Shown: positions 38,901-46,764, counted from the first letter of the stretch. The stretch: DNA of 64,000 nucleotides from Dendrolimus kikuchii (GCA_019925095.2 CM034405.1:13045401-13109400), one strand, 5' to 3'. Notes: a model not told the origin generated them from the letters alone. Made by a program: numbers and translations.

Positions 38901-41900
38901 ACGGCGCTGAGATCGGGTTCTAAAATCCTCCTAATCACCGCGAGCAATTTTGGTGATTTTGTTTGAGTGGGTTCCCGGATGGTTTAGATTCACAGTTAGA
39001 ACCGGTAGGTGGCGCTGAGATCGGGTTCTAGAATCCTCTTAATCGCCGGGAGCGATTTTGTTTTTGTATGTTTGAGTGGGTACCCGGATGAGATTCACAG
39101 TTAGAACAGGTAGGTGGAGCTGAGATCGGGTTTTAGAATCCTCCTAATCACCGGGAGAGATTTTGGTGATTTTATTTTTGTGTGTTTGAGTGGGCTCCCG
39201 GAGGGTTTAGATTAGCAATTAAAACCGGTAGGTGGCGTTGAGATCGGGTTCTAGAATCCTTCTGATAACCTAGATCGATTACGGTGATTTTGTTTTTGTG
39301 TCATGAAACAAAGTCTTAGGAATTCAGAAAATAGGCGGTACGTTCGTGCAGGAATGGAGAAAAAATACAATTTTCCTGCGGCCGGGCGGCCTGTCGTAAG
39401 AGGCGACAAAACAACCCACAGCCAGGTGGTAGGGCATTTGCCCGACTGGATGGCTACCACCCCTGGTCTAAAGTATGTCGCCATAACAACCATGAGTTGT
39501 GTTCCGGCATTTGTGATCAGGTTCCAGTCTCCCTTAAGAGAGCAGCAGCGCATTTGTAGCACCTTTGGTGTTGCAAATGTCTATAGGCGATGGTAACCGC
39601 TTTCCATCAAGTGGGCCGTCTGTCTGTCTGCTGAGCTCCTGCAATAAAAAATAAAAAGCCAAGTTCACCGGGTCAGCTAGTATATAATAAAATATTAATT
39701 GCAAATTTACCCCATACTTGTCTCCACCTAAATTCCAACTGCCTATTAGAGGCCAACTCTTTCTTCATTCTATAATGCACACGCTGTATAAGTGTATTCT
39801 CGAAACCGGCTAATTTGAGAAGGTAGGGCTGTGTACTTGAATAGCCAAACGGATCTATTGCCCAACCATTCTTGGGTGTGTATCCAATATTGTCGATTAA
39901 CCATTGATGGCCTGTAGTAAGTTGCTGTATAATTGAAAGCCAGTGAGAATTCGCTTCGTCGTTCATTACCCACCCGCCCGTTACAATTTCTAGCTGGCCA
40001 GTTTTCAACAGGCTATAAATTAAAAAAAAACCAGTGTCAGAGTTAAGGCAAAGTCACAGTCTCTTACACACAGCAGCACAGTGCACACGGGCACACCAGA
40101 CTCTCATTAACATAAAAGGGACATTTTTTTACAGGGAGAATAGAAAGTTTGTGCAGGACATAGACATACCATGAAGAACATTATTGGAGATATAAATATC
40201 TCTTTTCTTGTAAGCAATGGGAAAGGGTAATGTTAAAAACAATCAAAATCACCATACCGTCTATCATGATGTTTAAAAGTACTCTGTAACCAGAGTTGTA
40301 TGTTTTAAGTTTTATTTCTGTTTTTAATTACAAATTCATAAACTAAAATAACAAACCTAAATCAGGCAGTTATTAAAAATGTACTAACAGTGAATTTGAC
40401 TTGATTTTCACTCTCAGTAAAAAATTATTAAAACCTGTAAGTGTTTTTTTCGTCTGGTCAGGATGTTTTGATATACTTTCGATAACAATGGGACACTTTT
40501 TAACCTGAAAATTGGTAATAACTTCTTCAGAAAACAAAGTCAGTACACATACGAACTATAACAGGAGGATAGCTATGTTGAAGAATATATAATTCTTGCA
40601 TGGTATATCTAGTTGATATTATTTACCCAATTATATTACATTATGGACAAATAATATCATACCATGTAAAAAGTTGATTTGCCAGTTCACAGATAAAGAC
40701 TAAATTGTGCCGCCTTAGATAGTTAGTTAAAATAAAAAATATATTTACTCTTTAAATATAGCTTTGTCCTTGTCAGTTGCATCCGAGTTCCACCATAGAG
40801 ATAAATAACTGATCTCCGCCCATATAAACTTCCTGCCACTGCCTTCTAGCAGTTTCTCAACCATGTTATTGAATATGGCCTTTGTTTGGGACTTGTAGTA
40901 ATTCTCAAATGTTTTCAGCCACCCTGAAATTTTGTTTTGTAAATAACATCACCAGTTGGAAGGTGTTAAGAGATAGTGTCAACAAACACAATAACAAAAA
41001 GTTACAAATTAATGCCAGGCTTGTATTCATATTTAGACCTATTCTCAATATTTTCATCATTTGTTTTTATTTACTTCCTTAAATAAATAAATATCAATAA
41101 TTTTTGACTTGTTGAATTCAAGTACAATAATAGATTAACAGGCTAAAATAAGTATGGTAAATGTTGGCTTTAAAATACCTATAATTAACTGCACATTTAA
41201 TTTTACCTGGATCATTATGCGAATGTGGCACAATAAACACTTTAAGTTTATTCTTTTGATTCCACTGACTATCACTGTATTCAATATTCCAACCTTGTTT
41301 CCATACCCCACCATCTTTGTCATCAAATAATATCCTCTCATACATTGAGAGCATCTAAAATGAAATCCAAAGATTAGTTGGTGGGTACACAATATGTACA
41401 TATGTATATATAAGATTCACTCAGGTTTCCAGATAAGAAGCTTTTCATATTACTGCGTACCGCATACCGTACACCCCTAGCATAATGTACATGTAAACAC
41501 CCGCAGATATACCTGTACGCCTTACGCACGTGCCGGTGCCTTATAGTGTGCTTGGGCATAATCAATTAGGGTGGTGGTACACTTCCTCGCTCTGCCCTAT
41601 TATGACCTTTTGCCTTTGGTATTTAACCCTTAAGACTATTATTGATATTCCAAAAAGCCGCAAGACTAACACTATCACTATCTCGCAATATACCAAGAAA
41701 ATATATCCATTTCATACAAATCATACATATCCTATATAAACAGAGTGAGACAACAACACAAAAACTATCACATGCACAAACACGATCTGCACACTCATCG
41801 CGGACACTTATGTGCTATTAGTGAGCTAAAGAGTTAAGAATAGTAGTATTTAACCAAAGGGTTCAAAATGTTTGATTGCTATGGTAAGCAGATTATCGAT

Positions 41901-44900
41901 ATGAACTGAATGTCCATATAGCCAATTTTGATAATTACTAACCGTATTTCAATCAATATCGATAAATATTTACACTCAATCAGCCTTCCCATTTGGTATG
42001 GATGAGATCTAGATCGATTGATAAAATGATGTAGTGTGTCACCACCTTGACACACCTACTGTTTTCGCAACCCCAAATAACCTTACAGCTGTTTGCCAGG
42101 GTTGTGTGACCAATCTTTTAATGAACTCTTTGAACCTCCATATCTCAAAAACTATTGTGTTTTTTTAGAAAACTAAAAGAACAAAAGTTGGTTAGAATTA
42201 TATGTACTTTACTTATACATTACGCATTTTCGACTTAGTACAGGGCAAGCTTATAACATGGTATAATAGAAATTCTTTATTTACCTGCACATCAGACTTT
42301 AATGTTACATGTTGCTGTATGGGACAAGTAGTGACATTCAGCCTTGGGTGCATTCTTGGTGGTTCATCTCCGACAATATTATACTCCCTCACTTTAGGCA
42401 CCCTGGGGATATCCTTAGGCCTCTTTTGAGGAGGATGATACTCCTGCGATTGCTCTACTATCTGATCCACTGCTGATTTGATTTCTCCAACCACAGCATG
42501 ATGTTGGTTTAATTCATTTTCAATGTGACGTAACTTCGATTCAAATGATGACCACTTACTCTGAAATTATAATAGTACAATATTAATAGAAAACCAAATA
42601 ATGTAGTATTTTTACATGGCCGATGTGCAGGAGACTTAAAACATATTGCAGAGATATCATTGGTCTAAATGGTACAAGGTATTAATTAGACAAAAAAATA
42701 TAGGAGAATGATTTAGTCTAAAATTTAATTCCCAATATTATTTCTAAAAATTCATATTTTATGTACAAAATGAACTTCTTATTTCATCACAAAATTATAT
42801 GGCAATAGATCATTTTAAAATTGCAAGTTTTAGCAGACTGCATGTTTAGGTTAACATCATTTATTTTTAAATAATATCTTGTTCATCCAAACAAACAAAC
42901 AAATACATGAATTTTTTAATGAAAACAATGAAGTGAAAGATATAAAATAAGATTGTAACAAGCAGAGATCCATTGTCATTGTCTTGTCAACAAACACATT
43001 ACACAGATAGACAAATTACATTTTATTGCCCATCAAAAAAAAAATAAAACATAATTACAATACTCCTTGGCAAAACAACAGGCAGCTTTTATCACTAAAA
43101 GCAATCTCTTGCAGGAAACTCAGCTTAAAAGTTATTATTATTATATGAAATTATATGTTCTTAAATTAATCTTAATATACTTGCTTGCATTATTCACTGA
43201 GGTGAATCCTGATACAATAATATTCTTAAACTAGCTTCACACAATATTGCTATATATTATGTGTGCCTTACAAGTCTTACATATCTGACAAATACAGAGG
43301 GTGCAATACGAGACACGAAGATATGAGACACTTATATTATTTGAGACAGTGAATTTTGGGTGGTTCTAAATAAAAATAACCATGACCACCCATATCAATT
43401 ACAATTAGTAAAGTTTCTCATAAATAATTATTGTTTCATTAATGCCTAGTAAATCTTCACTTGTTTGTAAAGATGGGTTAATACTGATACTTGGCAATAT
43501 TAGTTAACATGAAAATACTAGTCATGCAATAGGTATAATATTTTAACTAATATCTTTTTTCTATCACTAAAATTTTATTTTACCATGGATGTAATAGTAC
43601 ATCCCTGTGGTTAACATATCTTTAGATTCATTTAATAAGCTTATGATAATATTAATATCCACTAAATAATCATATTTTATGTCAATGTTGTTTTACAGAT
43701 CATATTCTGTGAAACTATTGAAATAGAAAAAATTAAATTTTAATAGGGTTATTTTCTACATGTGTAAAAATCAGATTTTTTCTTTCACTGATGAAAGATG
43801 TGTAGGTTGCTAATTAAATCTGTATGATATTGAAAAACCTCTTGAGGCACTGAAGTAGGACGGTCATCTGGTAGCTAACATTATTATATACCTCACAAAA
43901 TTATAAATGTTGTTTATGCATACCCATTACCACTAAAAGGAAACAGTAGAAATTACATACACTTATCTGCTTACGTTTGGATGGTTACTGTTATATTAAT
44001 ACTGGCAAAATCACTAATATCTTAGTACATACTAATATATTAGTAACACTTTTGCCTGTTTGTACTTGAAAATTCATGTCAAATTGCATTTTCAAACTCA
44101 AATAAAATAATTGTATAAGAAAAAATATCTGTATCTTAATAAAGTAAGAGGGTAACTTTATTAAGATACAGACTGGCATCATAGAAAATAATAAAAAAAC
44201 ATGATATTTATAAAAAGTAAGTAAATATATATGTTATATAGAGAATTTGAGATAAATCTATAGATGTTTGATGCACAAATTTTAAGTAGCGGGGTGGTGG
44301 AAGAGGGAGTCAAAGTCAAAAAGAAAGCCAGCAATCAACAGAAAAAGAATCATAAATCTGTGTAAAAAAAATGAAGAATAAACACAACAGAGGACATTCA
44401 CATACACTACAAGAGTAACCATGAAAATATTCAAAATGGCGGCCAATAAAGACATAATTATAAATTGTGTATAAAATAAATAGTAAGTGGTTACAGTCAG
44501 ATCTGGCCGTCTGGTCCGAAGCTAACCTAAATCACTGTTCTAGTCACTGATTGCTATATTTCATTATCCATCACAATAATGTTAGTGAAAAAATTGGTGA
44601 GGTTATGTTTATCAAAAATAAATGTTTCAAGAACTCCAAACCCTAGGGGTTGCAGAAAGAGTAAGTATACTTTCCCCTCTACCCACTACTTAAAATTCGT
44701 GCACCGGAAATCTGAGCAGCAGCTGAATCTGATAATTAAAATCTTAAAGCGATTTTGTTTACTACCTACCTATCCCTGACCAAGAACAGCTAATTATGAA
44801 TTAAATCTTACCTCATCTAAGTCCCCAACTGCAGGCTTTATATTTGGCAATTTAAAACTTAAATCCGTCATTACATATAGAATCAATATAAAAGCTATTA

Positions 44901-44951
44901 TGCACGTAGTCCAAAACACAGCAGAAAGCCTACGTATTCTCATGTCGGTGC
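14720..44951 (-). CDS. Golgi alpha-mannosidase II, GH38, complete 20-exon gene
   Basis: Exons, 5' to 3': 44951-44812, 42560-42285, 41354-41207, 40923-40749, 40012-39711, 38374-38289, 37393-37293, 36626-36449, 35351-35167, 34680-34507, 33336-33072, 31977-31805, 30902-30684, 29352-29175, 28053-27895, 24060-23908, 23007-22885, 19609-19415, 15577-15464, 14878-14720. The ATG is at 44943; every phase fits, giving 1164 residues. Residues about 8-25 form one membrane anchor after a short basic tail (MRIRR), as in type II Golgi enzymes. The GH38 core has VPHSHNDPG (zinc ligands H182, D184), [17 protein letters not shown] (nucleophile D297), [26 protein letters not shown] (D494, probable acid/base) and [11 protein letters not shown] (H568, zinc). 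The C-terminus [15 protein letters not shown]...MEIRSLFI matches the Golgi subfamily, not the lysosomal one. It would trim mannose from N-glycans. An insect Man-IIb paralogue remains possible. An in-frame upstream ATG at 44982 is less likely because TTTGTAG before 44951 looks like an acceptor. Confidence 0.93.
15130..15330 (+). repeat. Dispersed repeat shared with 35440-35890
   Basis: TACTGGGCCAAGTTCGATGC, then GCAAATTCTTAGA and GAATTATTTAAAATGACCAG, recur inverted at 35440-35890. The wording (phrases like CTGGGC..ATTTCGATGCGG) is that of Helitron-type lepidopteran repeats, but neither end is clear. It lies in the last mannosidase intron. Confidence 0.6.
16048..16365 (-). mobile_element. 310-bp SINE-like dispersed repeat, copy 2
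   Basis: Same family as 4259-4567: the - strand starts CCGTGCAGGAACGGAG and ends CTGCAATAAAAATAAAATAA. Small internal deletions break the antisense open frame seen in other copies. Lies in the mannosidase intron 15578-19414. Confidence 0.75.
16985..17445 (-). pseudogene. Decayed LINE reverse transcriptase C-terminus
   Basis: Frames must be switched to read [20 protein letters not shown], then [20 protein letters not shown] and KRPRGKSPN. This is the standard C-terminal tail of RTE/Jockey-like LINEs. Multiple stops and shifts show an old copy. Confidence 0.65.
17795..17845 (-). repeat. LINE 3'-end hairpin motif (four sites)
   Basis: The - strand reads GGAAGAGATCGCTTTTTAGC then GATAAGACCGCC. 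Related blocks lie at 19225-19290 (+), 29820-29880 (+) and 43070-43130 (-, weak). The self-complementary core (ATCGCT..AGCGAT) is typical of conserved 3' ends that a LINE reverse transcriptase recognises. The parent LINE is not present here. Confidence 0.55.
17941..17976. repeat. (TA)n microsatellite
   Basis: An uninterrupted TA run directly abuts the 3' end of the Helitron at 17977. AT-rich targets suit Helitron insertion between A and T. Confidence 0.95.
17977..18677 (-). mobile_element. Non-autonomous Helitron
   Basis: On the - strand it starts TCCCTATTAATATTATAAAT after an A. It ends with CGCCGCGGGTTAAACTCTAG followed by T, fitting Helitron ends (5' TC, 3' CTAG, insertion between A and T). 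Inside, 18316-18480 is a minisatellite of GACAAATCGG-like units. No Rep/helicase frame. The same family occurs at 45688-47008 and, truncated, at 24985 and 37615. Confidence 0.85.
19687..19998 (+). mobile_element. 310-bp SINE-like dispersed repeat, copy 3
   Basis: Starts CGCGCAGGAACCGAGAAAG and ends CTGCAATAAAAAAAAAAG. The opposite strand is open across most of the unit ([13 protein letters not shown], then [18 protein letters not shown]). Lies in the mannosidase intron 19610-22884, 78 bases upstream of the exon at 19609 on the gene strand. Confidence 0.8.
20135..22557 (+). mobile_element. RTE-type LINE, 5'-truncated, longest copy
   Basis: Bounded by a perfect 10-bp target duplication TGATTTACTA at 20125-20134 and 22558-22567. 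The 3' end is an ATGT repeat with almost no 3' UTR, a hallmark of RTE elements. The element starts inside its endonuclease domain, so promoter and endonuclease N-terminus are lost. It lies in mannosidase intron 19610-22884 in the opposite orientation to the gene. Confidence 0.92.
20161..22536 (+). CDS. RTE reverse transcriptase ORF (endonuclease C-terminus plus RT)
   Basis: An uninterrupted 791-codon frame. Residues 1-45 are the end of an APE-type endonuclease ([13 protein letters not shown], then LETDHYLV). The frame runs back to 20128, reading [10 protein letters not shown] before the listed ATG, but everything earlier is missing. The RT domain follows: [29 protein letters not shown]...[28 protein letters not shown] (about 416-424), [13 protein letters not shown] and the catalytic YADD at 516-519. 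The C-terminus WFGHVERM...[15 protein letters not shown] is the usual LINE tail. With intact RT but no endonuclease N-terminus or promoter it is probably immobile, though it decayed very recently. Confidence 0.9.
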   Translation: MNDQKSMIDLILIDSRLRNTIMDTRAYRGPTLETDHYLVISRFVGLFKKWRHWRVRTNFGELERIKCEKLEDVSVRSMYARLVEERLAKADFSDLDVDNDWDSMKESIVESAKEACGCAKRHITTKGDEWWDADVKSSVERKRKAWLDYVASLQQNDSMKEMKKEIYRLCKNETKALVKEKRERIKLKEEEKLTENFEANTKLFWREVKKSRGCSSASRMERIKSKAGDVLANPQEVLARWSEYFREMYDDIPDAGTTTESVTDSEESASEITLEEIEWSIRSLKNGKAVGIDSVSAEMIKYGGTCVRDAFLSLCNLCWRTGKVPKDWRRAVIVPLYKGKGSRMECASYRAISLISTASKVYAKIIEKRMRVVSDGLLWDAQGGFRNGRGCMDQVFSLRNIVEKQLAMGRKVFCGFVDLEKAFDRVVRKDLWDILPGYGINGQLMRAVQSTYEGCMACVRVEGSLSPWFDVNIGVRQGCVLSALLFILYLDDCLQRIRLMDVGVRMSDLVVSTLLYADDAVLLAESPSELQTLVTMMKDDCQARGLHLNAKKTKVMVFEREETRTNARIMVDDVMLEQVNEFVYLGCAFSRDGRYTADIERRVNLGNSLNGALGKLLGAKNLSQKAQLAVHNAVLVPTLTYGSESWVWKKEHESRVNAVEMRALRKICGVTLADRVRNTEVRKRVGLKESVGVKVRKGMLRWFGHVERMHDERMTKQIYNAKVDGCRSRGRPRHTFHDQIDRVLAEGDVRSLKNRRACMTRVMNVKEASEVCKNKPKWHSVVRAYPARELA
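22575..22740 (-). mobile_element. Partial SINE-like repeat, copy 4
   Basis: CAACTCAAGGTTGTTATAGG, then GGCAAATGCCCTATCATCTG match the middle of the 310-bp repeat. Both ends are missing or diverged. It lies eight bases beyond the RTE target duplication, so the RTE may have landed in or beside it. Confidence 0.6.
24296..24453 (-). mobile_element. RTE fragment with internal 3' deletion
   Basis: The - strand matches the end of the RTE frame, from the GATCGTGTACTAGCAGAAGG region to GGCACTCTGTTGTTCGTGCC. It then jumps straight to the ATGT tail; about 30 bases around the stop codon are missing. Target duplication is unclear in the surrounding TATA-rich DNA. Confidence 0.8.
24985..25390 (+). mobile_element. 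Helitron 5' portion
   Basis: Begins TCCTATTAATATTATAAATG and continues with GGACCGATTTGGCTGAAA and ATCCCGAAAAATGGGATAG, as in the Helitrons at 17977 and 45688. The match stops in CGTAATTTTCGTCATG, the same minisatellite seen there, with no CTAG end. Confidence 0.7.
26470..26730 (-). pseudogene. Retroelement-derived ORF fragment
   Basis: Reads [14 protein letters not shown] and [20 protein letters not shown], then [17 protein letters not shown]. The WDATCVD(T/M)LA...AAE..KR.KY pattern belongs to a conserved region often seen in LINE-derived proteins of insects. No RT core is attached. Confidence 0.6.
27240..27790 (+). mobile_element. Lepidopteran 3'-end repeat, split by a MITE
   Basis: The outer parts match 59636-59960: TGGCAAAC...ATGGAAAGTGGTTAC, TTTGCAACACCAGGG, then GGATGGAATA-type and GGGCYATCGGAA, CACGAAACACGA and TGGTATYACACCRATYGRGC blocks. 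Between 27345 and 27580 an unrelated segment interrupts it. Lies in the mannosidase intron 24061-27894. Confidence 0.75.
27345..27580. mobile_element. MITE nested in the previous repeat
   Basis: Over 80 percent alike, by eye, to the inverse of 31205-31460: AAATTTGTGGTCAAATACAG, TGATGCTTTCTCCCTCTAAC, GACGATATAATTCTCTTGG. Ends are CCTTTAA... and ...AAAAGG. The uninterrupted locus at 59.7 kb shows it is an insertion. No coding capacity. Confidence 0.75.
28126..28626. repeat. 67-bp minisatellite, seven units, with a higher-order structure
   Basis: The phrase AATAAATGATGG recurs at 28186, 28253, 28320, 28387, 28454, 28521 and 28588, a constant 67-bp step. Each unit contains three related subunits of 23, 25 and 19 bases built on CACTCAG(AG)TAA. 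The units differ by single changes (CAGAGTAA or CAGTGTAA). The array starts about 75 bases upstream, on the gene strand, of the mannosidase exon 28053-27895. Confidence 0.97.
30335..30640 (+). mobile_element. tRNA-headed SINE, most complete copy
   Basis: The head has an A-box-like TAGCGCAATGG and a B box GGTTCGATCC, spaced as in a tRNA promoter. The body follows (CTGCACATCGAGATAACCGA, CGTGGCGGGTATACTG), then TTTATGGGCTGATATTATAT. These are RNA polymerase III signals inside the element. It lies in mannosidase intron 29353-30683, just downstream (gene sense) of the exon at 30902-30684. It is not a functional tRNA gene. Confidence 0.85.
30975..31200 (+). pseudogene. Diverged RTE C-terminal fragment
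   Basis: Reads [20 protein letters not shown] then [18 protein letters not shown] and GRPR-like sequence after a frameshift. It is related to, but clearly older than, the 20135 element family, with no ATGT tail. Confidence 0.7.
31205..31460. mobile_element. MITE, second copy of the family at 27345
   Basis: Ends CCTTTTAAAGATA and, inverted, CCTTTAAGATAG. Internal match to 27345-27580 in inverse orientation. Target duplication not clear. Lies in the mannosidase intron 30903-31804. Confidence 0.7.
32005..32560 (-). pseudogene. Decayed LINE reverse transcriptase C-terminus
   Basis: Reads [20 protein letters not shown], then (after a broken stretch) [20 protein letters not shown] and [11 protein letters not shown]. 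Same family as 62545-62850. A stop and frame change lie between the two parts. In mannosidase intron 31978-33071. Confidence 0.75.
32690..32965 (+). mobile_element. 310-bp SINE-like dispersed repeat, copy 5
   Basis: Starts AACGGAGAAGGAATAAATTT and ends near CTAAACCAATGCAATAAAAA. More diverged than the copies at 19.7 and 39.3 kb. Confidence 0.7.
34240..34455 (-). pseudogene. Jockey-type LINE C-terminal fragment
   Basis: Reads [20 protein letters not shown], then [20 protein letters not shown] and [12 protein letters not shown]. This matches the Jockey tail NAPWYV...I..DL.IP...EI......Y..RL..HPN.LA..LL...RRLKR.H.LDL. It starts just beyond the mannosidase exon 34680-34507 and is open to that exon boundary by chance. 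Confidence 0.75.
35440..35890 (-). repeat. Dispersed repeat shared with 15130-15330
   Basis: The - strand carries CTACTGGGCTGATTTCGATG, GACAGCAAATTGATAG, then ATTTAAAATGACCAGATTAA as at 15.2 kb, and ends near GACGAAGTTGCAAGGACATG. In mannosidase intron 35352-36448. Confidence 0.6.
36721..37200 (+). mobile_element. Solo LTR, Gypsy-like, second copy
   Basis: Begins TGTTACAACT and ends GTAAGA, homologous along its length to the LTR at 8196-8633. Carries a TATA-like CAGTATAAAACG near 36939 and AATAAA at 37142. Flanks are GTAG and GTAC, a decayed 4-bp duplication. It stands in mannosidase intron 36627-37292, only about 90 bases from either exon, and in the opposite orientation to the gene. Confidence 0.75.
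37615..37785 (-). mobile_element. Helitron 5' fragment
   Basis: GCATTTATAATATTAGT with AGACAGACAGCCAGAGTTAT and CCTATGTATATTCTCGGTAT match the 5' third of the Helitrons at 17977 and 45688. It is cut off on both sides, next to a SINE. Confidence 0.65.
37790..38065 (+). mobile_element. tRNA-headed SINE, diverged copy
   Basis: A-box-like TAACTTAATGG, B-box-like GGTTCAAATCC, then CAGCACGTCGAGATAACAGG and ATTATGGGCTATTATT. Same family as 30335-30640. In mannosidase intron 37394-38288. Confidence 0.8.
38771..39680 (+). mobile_element. Helitron with internal tandem repeats and nested SINE-like element
   Basis: Starts TCTTTATATATATAAAAATG after an A and ends GGGTCAGCTAG before a T, as Helitrons do. 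Four tandem units of roughly 100-115 bases (TTTGAGTGGG..CCCGGATGG, then GCTGAGATCGGGTTCTAGAA) run from about 38861 to 39300. A 310-bp SINE-like element (39340-39650) sits in the 3' part, so the Helitron is the older of the two. Fills most of mannosidase intron 38375-39710. The same family occurs at the right edge of the window. Confidence 0.8.
39340..39650 (+). mobile_element. 310-bp SINE-like dispersed repeat, copy 6
   Basis: Starts CGTGCAGGAATGGAG and ends CTGCAATAAAAAATAAAAAG. Its complement is open for over 90 codons, as in copy 3. Nested in the Helitron above. Confidence 0.8.
42561..44811. other. First mannosidase intron between coding exons
   Basis: AT-rich with little recognisable repeat apart from a weak LINE-end motif near 43070-43130 and the hairpin at 44128. 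A YY1/Pho-like AAAATGGCGGCC lies at about 44435, which could be regulatory, but that is speculative. Confidence 0.5.
44128..44172. repeat. Perfect 18-bp stem hairpin
   Basis: TCTGTATCTTAATAAAGT (44128-44145) is exactly mirrored at 44155-44172 with a 9-base loop. In the first mannosidase intron. Confidence 0.9.
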
Positions 44952-45687
44952 CTACAAACAAAATCCATAGTATAAATTCCAACGTGGCTTAACTCCACAA
45001 GCGTCAATACACGTTGAATAGCGATAAAATAGAATACGAAACAAGAGTATAGACACATAAAAACTACTGTTTCAACTCTAGAATACTTATCGCCGAATTT
45101 ACCTTTAATTAGCTATTTCTTGTTAACAATTCTATATGGAATGATATTTTTGTAGTGATCCACGTACACATTAACTAAATCTTTTAAAATAAGATTACTT
45201 TTCGAGTATTTACGACCCGAGGAACTTAGAACTTTAATTTTGTAGTATTTATTATCGTTTTTTTATTTATATAAAAATCGCATCACATCTTCATGACACA
45301 ATGACAGCACCTCATAAAAATGGTGATTATTAGTCACTGTCACAGTAAATGCCATTTTGTCAAAAAAAATGTTATACAGCCTAGGCTACATTCCACAAGA
45401 GGCTCATAACGACCACGCCCACAACTGCGATTTTAAAATATGTTCCACTTGTTTGCGAGCGTTACTAAGTAAAACAGATTATTTAATCCACCTCTTGTCA
45501 TGGGTCGTTGTGAGCGCTACGTGAGTGAAAACCGTGACGGCATTAGTGACGTTTTCGCGGCGACCATGACGACCGTGGTCGCTATGTGGAACGGCTGAAG
45601 GAGCATTTTAGACGTTGTGATTGCCTTAAGCATCTAATTGTATTGGAACATTTAGAATTATCTTTCACACATTATATTTATGTAATA
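44952..45687 (-). promoter_or_regulatory. Upstream region of the mannosidase gene (unresolved)
   Basis: A likely 3' splice site (TTTGTTTGTAG) ends at 44952, so a non-coding first exon should lie further upstream on the - strand. I cannot place it. 45340-45360 has a GCCATTTT (YY1/Pho-like) motif. 45388-45590 shows GC-richer imperfect inverted repeats (AACGACCACG and CGTGGTCGCT) that may be a degraded MITE rather than a promoter. Confidence 0.3.
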
Positions 45688-46087
45688 CTAGAGTTTACCC
45701 CGCGGCAGCGCCGCGGGTTAAGCTCTAGTTCCTGCTTCTTGTTTAAAGAGCAGGCGTTAATTCAGGTTATATTGTACAACATTTTTATGTTAGTGCCATT
45801 TGCACCCGGAAAATTTACTTAATTTTATATCGCAAACTATCCGATCTTCTGGCATGAGTATATATGTCCATTTTAGGCATTAAAACTACATTTAAACAAA
45901 ATGACAATAAAAACGTATTCCCAGTGTTTTCCGTGAAAACTTAACAGAAAGAAATATCGAGTTTCTATCGCATTTTTATAGACGATGAATTTTTACATCT
46001 ATAAACATGAGAAATGATTGGTCTCATCCAAACTTTCATCCCCTATTTCAAACCGTTCTAGTTTTATTTATCTATCCCCAGTCAATG

Positions 46088-46375
46088 AAAACTACAAATA
46101 TGGCGGGAACTGAAAGGGGACGTTATGCTGTGCAGTTTTATTATCTAAAAATGTGTAAAATCTTTCTAAAATGAACAATAGTTGTAGAATATTAATAGTT
46201 TTTGAGTAGTAATTATGTGTTTTTGTGAGAAATGTGAACTGTATAGTCAAATGTGGCCTTTCGAGTTTTCACAAGAACTCCGTTATGCGGCGTCGTTTGT
46301 AGCCTACAATACAATTGCGCCTGGCTTAAAGGCCTAGTTGCCAAGCCATAAACACTAAAAAAAACTACAAATATG
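46088..46375 (+). mobile_element. Retroposed-looking insert flanked by 15-bp direct repeats
   Basis: AAAACTACAAATATG occurs exactly at 46088-46102 and 46361-46375. Between them, about 258 bases start GCGGGAACTGAAAGGGG and end ATAAACACTAAAA, running into an A-rich stretch. The related Helitron at 17977 lacks this segment. The first roughly 230 bases match the - strand of 51340-51575. Long direct repeats plus an A-rich 3' end suggest LINE-driven insertion of an RNA copy into the Helitron. Confidence 0.7.
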
Positions 46376-46764
46376 ACAAAAAGGACAAAAAAATCAAAAA
46401 GGACAAAGAGAGCAAAAAGGATAAAAATATCAAAAAAGATCAAAAAGAACAAAAGAGCAAAACTGACAAAAAGGACAAAATAACCAAAATGACGAAAATG
46501 GAAAATCACAAAACCAACCAAAGCTTATCCCACTTTTGGGTTAACCTTTTCATAAATCTATCCCAAAATCTATCCCCTTGTCCGGGATGAAAAATATCCC
46601 TTGTTCACCCTTGGTATGAAAATTACATATATACCGATTTTCAGCCAAATCGGTGCAGTAGTTTTTCCGTAAAAGCATAACAAACAAACAGGCAAATATA
46701 TTTTTATCCCGGAAACTATCCTCTTTTTCGAGATAAAAAGTATCTTATGTTCATCCTCGGCATC

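Noticed and set aside
44812..44982. Mannosidase start at the upstream in-frame ATG (44982)
   Set aside because: TTTGTTTGTAG immediately before 44951 is a good acceptor, and MRIRR followed by a membrane segment is the normal type II layout. Left open at low probability.
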